IMG/VR virus record: IMGVR_UViG_3300045911_000567
Coordinates: 1 to 64,000 of that record
Source of the DNA: a virus
Length of the DNA stretch: 64,000 nucleotides
Reading direction: 5' to 3' (one strand)
Within the stretch, counting starts at the first letter, position 1, and every line of letters starts with the position of its first letter. Of this stretch, positions 15,218-23,018 are shown in pieces. Made by a program: the position numbers and the translations under genes. Under the pieces are notes generated by a model. It saw only the letters and a program-made list of their open reading frames with translations, did no database searches and had not been told where the DNA came from.

Positions 15218-16131
15218 GATTTGGCAAGTTTCTTCAGATAAGAAAGATCATCATCCTCGTCTAAATCGGTATCAGGGAATGATTCCATATCTTCTTCGTC
15301 TTCTATCGATGAGGCAACTTGTCTGACATTAGAAGAAGCTATAGGCGGAACAGAAGAACCAACCGGCATGCCGCCCGACAATCCTAGAACTTTATCTAAT
15401 CTTGCTTTCAGTTCATCGTAGCTTTTAAATGTCTCAGGAGCAACCAATTCTTTCAGTGAATACTCAGTTTTCCATAGAGCATCAATCTGATCGTCATCGC
15501 CTCCAAACAGTGCAGATGGCTTTGAAAAAGACGAATCTGCATAAGAAATATACCCGTCAACTTTCGATGCTTTCAGTTTGAAATTTGCACCAGTCCACGG
15601 GCAGAAAGGATTAATCGGTTCAATTTCATCAATGCCGTCCGATTGAGGATACATAACTTGCTCAAGTTTATCAAAGATTTTCTTGCCAAACTTGAAAAGA
15701 AATACTTTTCCTTCGTTTTCAGGAGCGGCAGGATCTTTCACTACGAGAATATTAGCAATATAGCTTAACTTGCGTTTCTGTTTTCGCGCCACTTCTTTAT
15801 CAGCATCAGAACCTTTCCACAATCGTGCGTTTAACTCAGAAACAGGATCAGGAAGAGAAAGTGTGGTAAGAGATCGTTCGATATAATATCCACCCGGACC
15901 TTTGAAATGATGCTCGAATAGTCTAACGAATGGAAGGTTTTCCCCTTCGGGCGCAGGAAGGAATCGAATCACTGCTGCACCAACATCAGTCTTATCTCTT
16001 TTTAAAGACCAGAATCTATCATCTTGAAATTTATTATCTTCTCCGGATTTGCCCTTGATTTTTTCGAGTTGCTCTTGCAGCGCACTGATGCCTGCCAAAC
16101 CTTTTTGTTGCTTCAATTTACTTAATGACAT
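15214..16131 (-). CDS. 32: single-stranded DNA-binding protein gp32
   Basis: 305 aa, as T4 gp32 (301 aa). N-terminal basic cooperativity region (KLKQQKGL), OB-fold core with FWSLKRDKTDVGAAVIRFLP, VFLFKFGKKIFDKL and NPFCPWTGANFKLKA, and an acidic C-terminal tail (EDEEDMESFPDTDLDEDDD) used in T4 to dock replication partners. The loop at residues 83-105 that carries three zinc-binding Cys in T4 has none here; the only Cys is 177. It has a GGAG site and converges with the lysin gene, overlapping it by 4 bp. Confidence 0.9.
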   Translation of the reverse strand: MSLSKLKQQKGLAGISALQEQLEKIKGKSGEDNKFQDDRFWSLKRDKTDVGAAVIRFLPAPEGENLPFVRLFEHHFKGPGGYYIERSLTTLSLPDPVSELNARLWKGSDADKEVARKQKRKLSYIANILVVKDPAAPENEGKVFLFKFGKKIFDKLEQVMYPQSDGIDEIEPINPFCPWTGANFKLKASKVDGYISYADSSFSKPSALFGGDDDQIDALWKTEYSLKELVAPETFKSYDELKARLDKVLGLSGGMPVGSSVPPIASSNVRQVASSIEDEEDMESFPDTDLDEDDDLSYLKKLAKS

Positions 16132-16145
16132 ATGTATTCTCCATT

Positions 16146-16802
16146 CTATTGTTGTATAATATCACGTTCAGTTTCGCTTTGCAAAAAAATTTTTTTCATC
16201 ACCTCTTTCATTCTCTCAATTTCGTCGGATGAAAGATTTAAAAATGGCGTCAGTTTTAAACATTTATGTTTATATGATTTCCATAATTTACCGTTAGTTC
16301 CAGACAAGTTTTTGTCAAACTTAGGGAAAAAATTCAATATTTCATTCATGATGATAAAACTTTCAATTTTGATATTTCCGTGTTTTACCATCCAGAAAAT
16401 GGGAGGAATGTCATCATAGAAACTAAAGAGTGAATCAAATGTATCATACACTGTATGAGTATCCAAAAAATTCTTGATATACTGCATGTCTTGCTTGAAA
16501 CGATATAGTCTGGCTTGATTGTATTTGCGCCATAGTATCATATTATTGTGAGCATGTTCTTCTCTCAGTTCTGATATATAACAAGCTGGATGATACATGA
16601 AATTAGAAACAAATAAATCTAATATATCTTTTTTGCTATATTTTCTGGCAATTGCCTCGAAGTATCCTTTGTCATGTCGTTTTTCGTATGTTGATAGTTT
16701 AACGGGACGTAGACCGTTAGCAGTTTTGAAATGATCGTAGTGCTCCTTATTGAAATGGAGCTTTATTGAAAGATACATTCTATAGACATCATACCCTGTC
16801 AT
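16146..16802 (-). CDS. 59: helicase loader gp59
   Basis: 218 aa, matching T4 gp59 (217 aa). GYDVYRMYLSIKLHFNKEHYD, YEKRHDKGYFEAIARKYS and FVSNFMYHP correspond to the helical N-terminal part of gp59. In T4 it binds forked DNA and gp32 and loads gp41 hexamers. It lies between gp33 and gp32 as in T4 (33-59-32), and its ATG overlaps the gp33 stop. Confidence 0.85.
   Translation of the reverse strand: MTGYDVYRMYLSIKLHFNKEHYDHFKTANGLRPVKLSTYEKRHDKGYFEAIARKYSKKDILDLFVSNFMYHPACYISELREEHAHNNMILWRKYNQARLYRFKQDMQYIKNFLDTHTVYDTFDSLFSFYDDIPPIFWMVKHGNIKIESFIIMNEILNFFPKFDKNLSGTNGKLWKSYKHKCLKLTPFLNLSSDEIERMKEVMKKIFLQSETERDIIQQ
16156..16184 (-). promoter_or_regulatory. possible sigma70-like promoter for gp32
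   Basis: TTGCAA (16179-16184), 17-bp spacer, TATTAT (16156-16161) on the minus strand, within the end of the gp59 gene and 25 bp upstream of the gp32 start. Confidence 0.35.
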
Positions 16803-17035
16803 TTTAGTGGCAGTTTCGCGTGTTTTTTCCCTCGATTGATCAAATTTAATTCTGTTGCCTCAACTTCCAGTTTATGTTTTATTGGTTTCGATAGAAGTCT
16901 GCCTATCGTATCAACTTCTATTTTCGCTTCAGCGCAATAGTGCATTATGGCATCTAGATATGAAATATTTAATTTACTGACCAGTCTTTCTATTTCATCC
17001 GAAAAACTTTGTTGTGTGTGTAATTTTAGGGACAT
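16799..17035 (-). CDS. 33: late transcription co-activator gp33
   Basis: 78 aa. FSDEIERLVSKLNISYLDAIMHYCAEAKIEV followed by KHKLEVEATELNLINRG..AKLPLK fits the gp33 family of T4-like phages, which links RNA polymerase beta-flap to the sliding clamp for late promoters. The conserved order gp33-gp59-gp32 supports it. It would work with a gp55 sigma factor, not present in this window, at the CTAAATA-type promoters. Confidence 0.8.
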   Translation of the reverse strand: MSLKLHTQQSFSDEIERLVSKLNISYLDAIMHYCAEAKIEVDTIGRLLSKPIKHKLEVEATELNLINRGKKHAKLPLK

Positions 17036-17036
17036 C

Positions 17037-17273
17037 TTACGCTATTAGTGATTGCTCTTTCAACAATTTCAATAAATCTTCATCGCTCATATATCCTCCA
17101 AGATCGAATTCGTGCTTTTCGGTTTGAAAGATTGTCTGATCGTCTTTAATAAAATTTAGTTTACCATATCTATACGATAAAACAATTTTTTCTTCATTTG
17201 ATGTAAGAGCTGTCCATTCGCTCGGGAAGCCGATATTTGTCCTAGATATTGTTTCTAATTTAACTTTAATCAT
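17037..17273 (-). CDS. hypothetical protein, paralogue of the upstream gene
   Basis: 78 aa from ATG 17273, which has GAGGA 9 bp upstream; the longer frame (17318) lies wholly inside the neighbour. It shares with the upstream gene a PSxW element, Y..G.L strand, and a C-terminus of type YMSDEDLLKLLKEQSLI. The pair looks like a tandem duplication. Function unknown. Confidence 0.6.
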   Translation of the reverse strand: MIKVKLETISRTNIGFPSEWTALTSNEEKIVLSYRYGKLNFIKDDQTIFQTEKHEFDLGGYMSDEDLLKLLKEQSLIA

Positions 17274-17556
17274 GATAGAAATCGTCCTCAAGTAAATCTT
17301 CTTCTTTGAGTACAGCAACTAGATCTTCATGTGTCATAAAATTTGAAAAAGTATCTTGACTGATTCTGCCTGCAAAAATTATATGACCGTCATCTGGATT
17401 TTCTAGTCTGTTGTTTATTTCGTTAGAAAGATATATGATTAGGCTTCCGTGTTGATATATGATTCGTATAAAATGTCCAGTATGCACTTGGCCGAGCCAA
17501 ATACTAGGATTAGAGAAATTAATTCTCATCAATTTCTCAGGATTAATTCTAATCAT
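17266..17556 (-). CDS. hypothetical protein, paralogue of the downstream gene
   Basis: 96 aa; a second ATG at 17529 would shorten it by nine residues. NPSIWLGQV, IRIIYQHGSLIIYL and FMTHEDLVAVLKEEDLLED align with the downstream protein. Its first ATG overlaps the ligase stop as ATGA. No known family recognised. Confidence 0.6.
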   Translation of the reverse strand: MIRINPEKLMRINFSNPSIWLGQVHTGHFIRIIYQHGSLIIYLSNEINNRLENPDDGHIIFAGRISQDTFSNFMTHEDLVAVLKEEDLLEDDFYHD

Positions 17557-18428
17557 AGATCCAATTCTGATCTGAATCCAATAAAAACAGGGAATCTTGG
17601 CAAATCGAGCATACCAAGTTCCTGATACTTATACTTTATAATCTTATTTAGATATTTTTCTTTATTTGTCCATATCTCTTTACGAAGATCGTCGTCGAAA
17701 CCCGAACCTATATTAAAAACTTGTCCTGTTTTGATATTTTTCACAACGAGCGCGCCGAGCGTGTCAGATGCAACTAAGCCATCTTTTTTGCTGGATCTTT
17801 TTGACAATCCCAGTTCGTCTTTTTCTTTCTCGTTTGTGTTTTTGAATCTCTCTTCAAATCCAATTACTTCTGCTTCATCGTCTTTAAATCTTTTCAATTT
17901 AAGTAGTATCTGTTCACGAAGAGTCGATCTGCCGCATTTATATCTGCCCTTCGGACATCTAATCATAACTCCTTCATAGCCCATGGAAAGATATTTTTCT
18001 TCTATCTTCAGCAACTCTTCTTGGTTTTCTATCAGAACAGAAGGGACCAATTTGATCCTAGAGTCGGCAATCGAAGAATACCAGTTTTCTAATGACTTCA
18101 ATCTATTTTCATATGAAACATCGAGACTATCCTGAACATAATCAAAAGCATGAAATGTGAAATCTGGTTCTCCATCAAAACTCATAATTTTTGATTGTAT
18201 GTCTTGAAAAGATCCTGATGACATTACTTCGCCATCAATGCCATCGGGCAGTATAGTTTCTAACTGCTTTCTCACGAACCTATTCGGAAGGTCTTTGAAT
18301 TTTCTTGTGACTGCCTTTCCGTTTACTTTAAGGACTCTAATTCCATCTAACTTTGGTGTAACTATAACTGGAAATCTCAACAAACTTACATCTTCCAAAG
18401 TTTCTGCTAACAAGGGACGAGTTATCAC
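17553..18428 (-). CDS. ATP-dependent DNA ligase, short form
   Basis: 291 aa. Motif I KLDGIR (adenylated K26), VTRKFKDLPN with the conserved Arg, motif III FHAFDYV, motif IV YEGVMIR and motif V LLKLKRF, followed by a compact OB domain. It is shorter than T4 gp30 (487 aa) and closer in size to T7 ligase (359 aa). Seals nicks in replication and repair using ATP. The start is a GTG overlapping the upstream stop (GTGA). Confidence 0.9.
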   Translation of the reverse strand: MITRPLLAETLEDVSLLRFPVIVTPKLDGIRVLKVNGKAVTRKFKDLPNRFVRKQLETILPDGIDGEVMSSGSFQDIQSKIMSFDGEPDFTFHAFDYVQDSLDVSYENRLKSLENWYSSIADSRIKLVPSVLIENQEELLKIEEKYLSMGYEGVMIRCPKGRYKCGRSTLREQILLKLKRFKDDEAEVIGFEERFKNTNEKEKDELGLSKRSSKKDGLVASDTLGALVVKNIKTGQVFNIGSGFDDDLRKEIWTNKEKYLNKIIKYKYQELGMLDLPRFPVFIGFRSELDL

Positions 18429-18892
18429 GGCAGAAAAATCCCCCCTTTCGATTGCTTCAATTTTTTATTTTTAATTTTATCGGCAAATTCTTTTCTTTTT
18501 GCTATTTCACTGCTAGTAAAGTCTTTGTCTACTAGAAGTCCTGGCTGAGATTTTCTGTCTAACTCTTCGATTATTTTTTCTTCGGGTATGGGCGGCTCGT
18601 ATGTTGCATTTACCGACATCACATCTTCTACTATTTCTAAAACATCACACCTACCATCTTCTAGGTTAGATAATTCCTCTAAATCTTTTTTTTCGTCGAT
18701 TAATGTCCAGGGAACAAGCCAGTTTTTCTCTCCGTCAATTATTTCTACCAGAGGAAGATTCTTCTCCTTGAATCTCTTAATCTTTCTTTTTTTTACAAAA
18801 TCGAATATAAATTTCCATCTAGTTTCAAATAAAACTAATTCATCAGGAAAAAATGCCGAAATTTTATATGTTATAAGTCTATATTTTTTCAT
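18425..18892 (-). CDS. hypothetical protein
   Basis: 155 aa from ATG 18892 (a TTG two codons earlier is possible). N-terminal strands (YRLITYKISAFFP, LVLFETRWKFIF), a central acidic part and a Lys-rich C-terminal helix (EIAKRKEFADKIKNKKLKQ). No family recognised. It follows the tRNA gene by 14 bp and is co-directional with the ligase. Confidence 0.5.
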   Translation of the reverse strand: MKKYRLITYKISAFFPDELVLFETRWKFIFDFVKKRKIKRFKEKNLPLVEIIDGEKNWLVPWTLIDEKKDLEELSNLEDGRCDVLEIVEDVMSVNATYEPPIPEEKIIEELDRKSQPGLLVDKDFTSSEIAKRKEFADKIKNKKLKQSKGGIFLP

Positions 18893-18906
18893 ACTCAATT
18901 TTTAGG

Positions 18907-18978
18907 CTGGCAAGGTAGGACTCGAACCTACAACCGTCGCATTAACAGTGCGCTACTCTGCCATTGAGTTACTTGCCA
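18907..18978 (-). tRNA. tRNA-Asn (anticodon GTT)
   Basis: 72 nt cloverleaf: acceptor TGGCAAG/CTTGCCA, D stem ACTC/GAGT, anticodon loop CTGTTAA on a stem CGCA/TGCG (the outer pair is a G-A mismatch), T stem GTAGG/CCTAC with loop TTCGAGT, discriminator G. CCA is not encoded (the DNA continues CCT). Its 5' end overlaps the last codons and stop of the upstream gene by 10 nt. The only tRNA seen in the window. Confidence 0.9.
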
Positions 18979-19349
18979 ATAATTCCTTTAATATTTTTTG
19001 GTTGTTTCAATTTCATGGAGAGCTCACGATATCCATTGGCTGTCCATCCCAATAATTCTAATTCGTCTTTTACCCTGACCGTGAGCATGCCCTCGGCTCC
19101 CCGAAGATACCAATCCAAATAATCTTCATCATACTTCGGTTTTCTTAAATCCGCAACAAGTCCCGCTGCCGATCTCCAGGAAAGAGACGCTTGGTGAGTT
19201 TTTGGCAGATCTTTTCTCGTATATTGAATATTACACATAGCAGAATATAATTCTGCTGCAAATGTCTCATCAAGCACTAGTTTCCTGATTCTCTGAGAGT
19301 TAGTTAAATCCTCGATAAATTGCTGGGTGATGTCAAGAACGTCGCTCAT
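18969..19349 (-). CDS. conserved phage hypothetical protein
   Basis: 126 aa from ATG 19349; ATG 19379 would add ten residues. LYSAMCN, SLSWRSAAGLVADLR, YLDWYLRGAEGML and ELELLGW match a small helical family common in tailed phages, where the usual form is ALCN..W...SWR.AGG..A.LR...YxDxY..G.EG, function unknown. Its TAA stop is made of bases of the tRNA acceptor/D-arm region. It follows the terminator at 19385, so it must have its own promoter, which I cannot place confidently. Confidence 0.6.
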   Translation of the reverse strand: MSDVLDITQQFIEDLTNSQRIRKLVLDETFAAELYSAMCNIQYTRKDLPKTHQASLSWRSAAGLVADLRKPKYDEDYLDWYLRGAEGMLTVRVKDELELLGWTANGYRELSMKLKQPKNIKGIIGK

Positions 19350-19384
19350 ATCAATTATAGTATCATATAACATCAGCATTTAGC

Positions 19385-19462
19385 AAATAAAAAAGCACGA
19401 ACAACTAAAAACCCGAAAAGGAATTTATGCGCTACTTCCTGTCCCGTTTTAGTTGTTTGTGC
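19385..19462 (-). terminator. intrinsic terminator or structured RNA with long stem
   Basis: On the minus strand a 16-bp stem (arms 19395-19410 and 19447-19462, one G-T pair) is followed by six T. The 36-nt loop holds an inner AGGAA/TTCCT stem (19419-19423, 19436-19440). The long, partly structured loop is unusual for a simple terminator. Confidence 0.65.
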
Positions 19463-19497
19463 TGCGCTAAAGCTAGTTATTTACCATTATTTTTCTT

Positions 19498-20376
19498 TCA
19501 CGTCAACTTTTTATGATCGTCTAATGCTTTTTTTAAGACTTTAATCTCAGATTTGGATATTTCTCCATCGGAAATTATTTTATTGACAGTTTTCAATAGT
19601 TTAAGATAATGGTATTTTTCAAGAAGTTTATAAATTACATTTCCAGGAAGATAACTATTAGTTCCGTATGTTCTTATTTCTTCGGGTGTCAAAGTTTTAT
19701 TATATGCATCTTCGCGTTTGGTCTTTATGTCATCATAAATCGCACTAATTTCTTCTGCATTTAGTTCCATATCTTCGATTGTCTGCTTTAACCTCTGTTT
19801 CAGTTGTCTTGCATCTGCATCGGTCATATTTTTTATGGACTCGTAATCGAATAAAACATCATCTAATCGATCTGCAAGTAAATCGATTGCTTTAACTTTG
19901 TCGGCGTAATCTTGTAAATATAACTCTATCGAAAATTTTATATCTTTCGGTTTTTTGATAAACTCGTTATTTTTAATATCAAAAGATGCGTCAGCGGCTT
20001 CTGTTTTTCTTCTTTCATATTCTTTTGCATCATTCATAATAAAATAGTTAATGGGATAGGGCGTATTTTTATATTTTTTCCCTGATATTTTAGAAGTTAT
20101 TTTTTTACTCTTCTCTAAGTCTTTTTCGGCTACAAGAACCGTGACATCTATATCACTATTTTCATCATATCTAAGAGTTAATATACTTCCAAGAAGTACA
20201 TAGTCAAGTACCTTAACTTCAGCTACCAGCGGAGCCATTCTTTTAAGAATTTCATCACGTAAGTCGTCTTTTAATTTTGGATTAACCGCATTGGGGTCTT
20301 CGAATATATCAGGCGAAAGACTATCTTGCCTTTGACTTATTATAGACTCTTCGATGTAAGTACTAAATCGTTTCAT
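19498..20376 (-). CDS. nucleotidyltransferase-like protein with capsid-targeting-like N-terminus
   Basis: 292 aa from ATG 20376, which has CCGGA 5 bp upstream; the frame runs 20 codons further to a GTG but without support. N-terminus MKRFSTYIEE resembles the T4 internal-protein targeting peptide (possible cut after IEE). LLGSILTLRYDENSDIDVTVLV (residues 61-82) is the pol-beta nucleotidyltransferase signature: GS at 63-64, D75 and D77. The rest is helical. A late-promoter-like GCTAAATA lies 16 bp upstream. The substrate is unknown. Confidence 0.6.
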   Translation of the reverse strand: MKRFSTYIEESIISQRQDSLSPDIFEDPNAVNPKLKDDLRDEILKRMAPLVAEVKVLDYVLLGSILTLRYDENSDIDVTVLVAEKDLEKSKKITSKISGKKYKNTPYPINYFIMNDAKEYERRKTEAADASFDIKNNEFIKKPKDIKFSIELYLQDYADKVKAIDLLADRLDDVLFDYESIKNMTDADARQLKQRLKQTIEDMELNAEEISAIYDDIKTKREDAYNKTLTPEEIRTYGTNSYLPGNVIYKLLEKYHYLKLLKTVNKIISDGEISKSEIKVLKKALDDHKKLT

Positions 20377-20392
20377 TTTTCCGGTCGCACTA

Positions 20393-20400
20393 TATTTAGC
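20393..20400 (-). promoter_or_regulatory. candidate late promoter GCTAAATA
   Basis: Minus-strand octamer 16 bp upstream of ATG 20376, leaving a leader just long enough for its CCGGA ribosome site. Confidence 0.5.
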
Positions 20401-20500
20401 TAAAGGGGAGAGCGAGCTACGGGCACTTAAATGCACTATTGCGGCTGAATATCAGATGTCGATTTCTAAATGCTATATTACTAATAGGACATCTTCACAA

Positions 20501-21028
20501 TTATCTCAACTCTAATCTGCTATGTACATCTTTAACAACAATAAAATCTTTGCCCATAACTTTGCATGGGACCTCTATTCCATCAATAAAAGCAGTGAAT
20601 GACACGGATATTGGAGCCTTGTTTTCAAAATCTTTGGGAAACCCACCCGGCTTGAAATTGAATCTACCAAATTTATGATTGGGCAAACGATTGCCTCTGA
20701 GGTGACCTCCCTCATTGAAAGTTGTCTTGATCTTTATATTTTTGCCGTTTTTGTCAACGAACTTAATTCTTACATCGCGGGCTCTCAGCGTATCAGAACT
20801 CACAGAAACTACCACCCCCTTGGGAAAAGTATCAGAATCTGGCTTCCATAAAAAAGAAGTGATAACCGGAATGGTTGATTTTTCCGGCTCCTCTAACGTC
20901 ACCTCTGATTTTGGACTTTCGGTTGGTTTGACCGGTTCAGGCTTAGGCTTTGGTTCAGTAGCTTTTTCAGTTGATTTGCGAAAAAGTTTTTCTAACAATT
21001 CTTTAATTGCTGACAATATCTCGTTCAT
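20501..21028 (-). CDS. hypothetical protein with Lys/Pro linker
   Basis: 175 aa. A short helix (ILSAIKELLEKLF), a low-complexity linker rich in K, P, E and T (residues 20-55), then a beta-rich domain (VVVSVSSDTL, VRIKFVDKNGK, ISVSFTAFIDG) that looks like an immunoglobulin-type sandwich. No family named. A TATAAT-like sequence lies about 12 bp before the ATG, without a convincing -35. Confidence 0.5.
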   Translation of the reverse strand: MNEILSAIKELLEKLFRKSTEKATEPKPKPEPVKPTESPKSEVTLEEPEKSTIPVITSFLWKPDSDTFPKGVVVSVSSDTLRARDVRIKFVDKNGKNIKIKTTFNEGGHLRGNRLPNHKFGRFNFKPGGFPKDFENKAPISVSFTAFIDGIEVPCKVMGKDFIVVKDVHSRLELR

Positions 21029-21062
21029 AATTGCTCATTATAAATGCGATCCGAATACTATA

Positions 21063-21449
21063 TTATATATCAGTTGATGTAGATTGTTCTTTTGAAGTGA
21101 AATAATTTTTCATTGCATCTAGGCTCTCATCTGACAATTTCGGGCGGTCGTCTCGTCCTGTCTTTCTGAGGCTAAAAGCCAACAAAAAAAATATACAGCA
21201 GCCAGCATGAGCCAGATGGGATAATCCGGTTTCCTCGTCTTTGTCTTGACCCTGAAACCAGAGTGTTAAATGTCTCTGTAATGCACCAAAAACTCTGGAC
21301 CAATCAAAGCCCAATTCCCAGTTCCTGGCATTATATTTCTTTGCACCAAATGTTAATACTTTTGCAATTTCAGTTACAGAATCCCATGGAACCAGATCCA
21401 TCCTAATTTTATTCTGATCGTATTTTATTCCTTCTTTTTTATCACTCAT
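21063..21449 (-). CDS. dATP/dGTP diphosphohydrolase-like protein (DUF5664/MazG-like)
   Basis: 128 aa. KYDQNKIRMDLVPWDSVTEIAKVLTFGAKKYNARNW, then ALQRHL and DEETGLSHLAHAGCCIFFLLAF, match the phage all-helical NTP pyrophosphatase domain often named dATP/dGTP diphosphohydrolase. Such enzymes cleave dNTPs to dNMP and pyrophosphate; relatives act in modified-base phages (MazZ), but no partner genes for that are present here. ATGA overlap with phoH. Confidence 0.75.
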   Translation of the reverse strand: MSDKKEGIKYDQNKIRMDLVPWDSVTEIAKVLTFGAKKYNARNWELGFDWSRVFGALQRHLTLWFQGQDKDEETGLSHLAHAGCCIFFLLAFSLRKTGRDDRPKLSDESLDAMKNYFTSKEQSTSTDI

Positions 21450-22189
21450 ATCAATCCAGCTTTCATTCTAGCAAGCAAATACTCTTTTACAAATCCCGAA
21501 CGAACTATATCTTCTATATCAAAGTCGACTATATCAAAACTTTTCATATAATTAGCACAAATTAATAATGAAAGCAAGCCGGACGTCTGCGATTTTTTTC
21601 CCAGATGCTTTAGGTCGTCTTGATATGTATCACCACAAACAATAATTCTTGTATTATGTCCTACTCTAGTCAATACTGAGGATAACTCATGGTCACTGAG
21701 ATTTTGCGCCTCATCTATAATGATGACTGCATCATCAATCGTCAATCCCCGCAGAAAAGACGTGCTCATGAATTCGAGCGCATCTTTTTTCTGTAGCAAT
21801 TCATATGCATCTTTTCTATTGTTCATCAAATCTGAAACTATATTTTTGTATGGCTGTTCATACATCGACATTTTTTCGACTATTGTTCCGGGAAGAAAGC
21901 CCTGATCGCGAGTTGAAACCGCAGACCTAACAATCACTACTTTTTTTGCCAAGCCCTGCATTAAGTCATTCAGTGCAAGATAAAGTCCAACGAAAGTTTT
22001 TCCTGTTCCTGCACAGCCAGTCATTATCACGTTCTTTCCACTAAAATATGAGTGAAAGACTTTCTCTTGATTTTTCGTTAATGGTTTTAGTTCAGATAAT
22101 CTTAGATTATGATTCAATATTTTTTTCTGTCTTCTATTAGGTTCTTCTATATCTACTTGCGGGGCGGACTTTCGAGACCTTTTTCCCAT
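21446..22189 (-). CDS. phoH: PhoH-like ATPase
   Basis: 247 aa. KPLTKNQEKVFHSYFSGKNVIMTGCAGTGKT gives the PhoH N-terminal motif and Walker A (58-65); VIIIDEAQN is Walker B, and DQGFLPG and GDTYQ are further PhoH signatures. Common in marine phages; cellular PhoH proteins are linked to RNA metabolism. C-terminus ends at the typical YLLARM. Cytoplasmic. Confidence 0.9.
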   Translation of the reverse strand: MGKRSRKSAPQVDIEEPNRRQKKILNHNLRLSELKPLTKNQEKVFHSYFSGKNVIMTGCAGTGKTFVGLYLALNDLMQGLAKKVVIVRSAVSTRDQGFLPGTIVEKMSMYEQPYKNIVSDLMNNRKDAYELLQKKDALEFMSTSFLRGLTIDDAVIIIDEAQNLSDHELSSVLTRVGHNTRIIVCGDTYQDDLKHLGKKSQTSGLLSLLICANYMKSFDIVDFDIEDIVRSGFVKEYLLARMKAGLI

Positions 22190-22194
22190 ATATT

Positions 22195-22458
22195 TTAGTA
22201 ATCTTTTAATTTAACACTTTTAACGTTTTTATACCCATGTTTAATTTGTTGCATACGTTCTCTGAAATCGCTCTGTGGCTTTTTCAGACCATCTACTGCA
22301 AAGGGCGATATTAGCGACGATGCGCCAATGATTAGCTTTACTGACAGCTGCTTACATTTAGCACAAGGAGAATTTTCTGGGTCGAATCTTTTTGAAATAG
22401 AACAGAACTCAGTAAAAGTATGGTTGCAATTAGAACATTCATAATCATAAGTAGGCAT
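22195..22458 (-). CDS. FmdB-type zinc-ribbon protein
   Basis: 87 aa. MPTYDYECSNCNHTFTEF with a second pair CAKC (residues about 33-36) forms the FmdB zinc ribbon; C-terminal part includes FRERMQQIKHGYKN. Role in phage unknown; possibly a transcription or nucleic-acid-binding factor. Overlaps the upstream gene by 14 bp. Confidence 0.75.
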   Translation of the reverse strand: MPTYDYECSNCNHTFTEFCSISKRFDPENSPCAKCKQLSVKLIIGASSLISPFAVDGLKKPQSDFRERMQQIKHGYKNVKSVKLKDY

Positions 22459-22999
22459 TGATTACTCCTTCTTCATAATACCAATCCGGCTTAGATCTCA
22501 GTGACCATTTTGCCAAATGATTTTTTTCGTGTATGTAGTAATTGCGATATGCTTTTACTGCATCGGCGTCTTTATATTTATCCGGCATTGCCTGTGCAAA
22601 TGGAGTCAAACCTATATGAGGAATGTTTTTAGGAAGCGCAGATAGCAAATCTTTCAAGTCGATATATGTTTTATGATCTTTGTTTCGGCGATATCGAAAC
22701 TCTTCTCCTAATGAAATAAAAAGTTTGTTTAACCAGATGTAATTTTGTGCAGAGCTTCTTGTCCAGATCGCACATGGATGGTTGATGTGCGTAGCCTGAT
22801 AAAAGCTATCATTTTCTAGTTTATATCTGGTAACAAGTCTATTTGTTCGTGGATGTTTCTCTTGTATTTTTGTTCCATCCAGTACTCTATGAGCAGTAGA
22901 CAATAATTGTGCGGTTTCCAATATCATCTTGGTTAGATGAGCATCGTTGTGATAAATTGCAGCTATTCGTGGATTTATATCTAGTACAAATATATTCAT
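22445..22999 (-). CDS. conserved phage hypothetical protein
   Basis: 184 aa. The pattern FVLDINPRIAAIYHNDAHLTKMILETAQLL, THINHPCAIWTRSS, FTPFAQAMPDKYK-like and AYRNYYIHEKNHLAKWS is recurrent in T4-like and other lytic phages. Many His/Trp/Tyr residues are conserved, which suggests an enzyme, but no function is known to me. First gene after a sigma70-like promoter (23019-23046). Confidence 0.65.
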   Translation of the reverse strand: MNIFVLDINPRIAAIYHNDAHLTKMILETAQLLSTAHRVLDGTKIQEKHPRTNRLVTRYKLENDSFYQATHINHPCAIWTRSSAQNYIWLNKLFISLGEEFRYRRNKDHKTYIDLKDLLSALPKNIPHIGLTPFAQAMPDKYKDADAVKAYRNYYIHEKNHLAKWSLRSKPDWYYEEGVINAYL

Positions 23000-23018
23000 A
23001 AGTGCCTATTACTATTAT

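Noticed and set aside
17645-17652. TCTAAATA inside the ligase gene as a late promoter
   Set aside because: It is 89 bp upstream of two small unknown genes with no sign that they are late; it may be chance in AT-rich coding DNA.
18907-18978. tRNA as a prophage attachment site
   Set aside because: No integrase, no duplicated tRNA 3' segment, and the surrounding genes are those of a lytic T4-type phage.
21063-21449. Evidence for a 2-aminoadenine (Z) genome from the MazZ-like diphosphohydrolase
   Set aside because: No PurZ or DatZ gene is visible in the window, the polymerase is family B rather than the DpoZ type, and this diphosphohydrolase family is common in phages with normal DNA.
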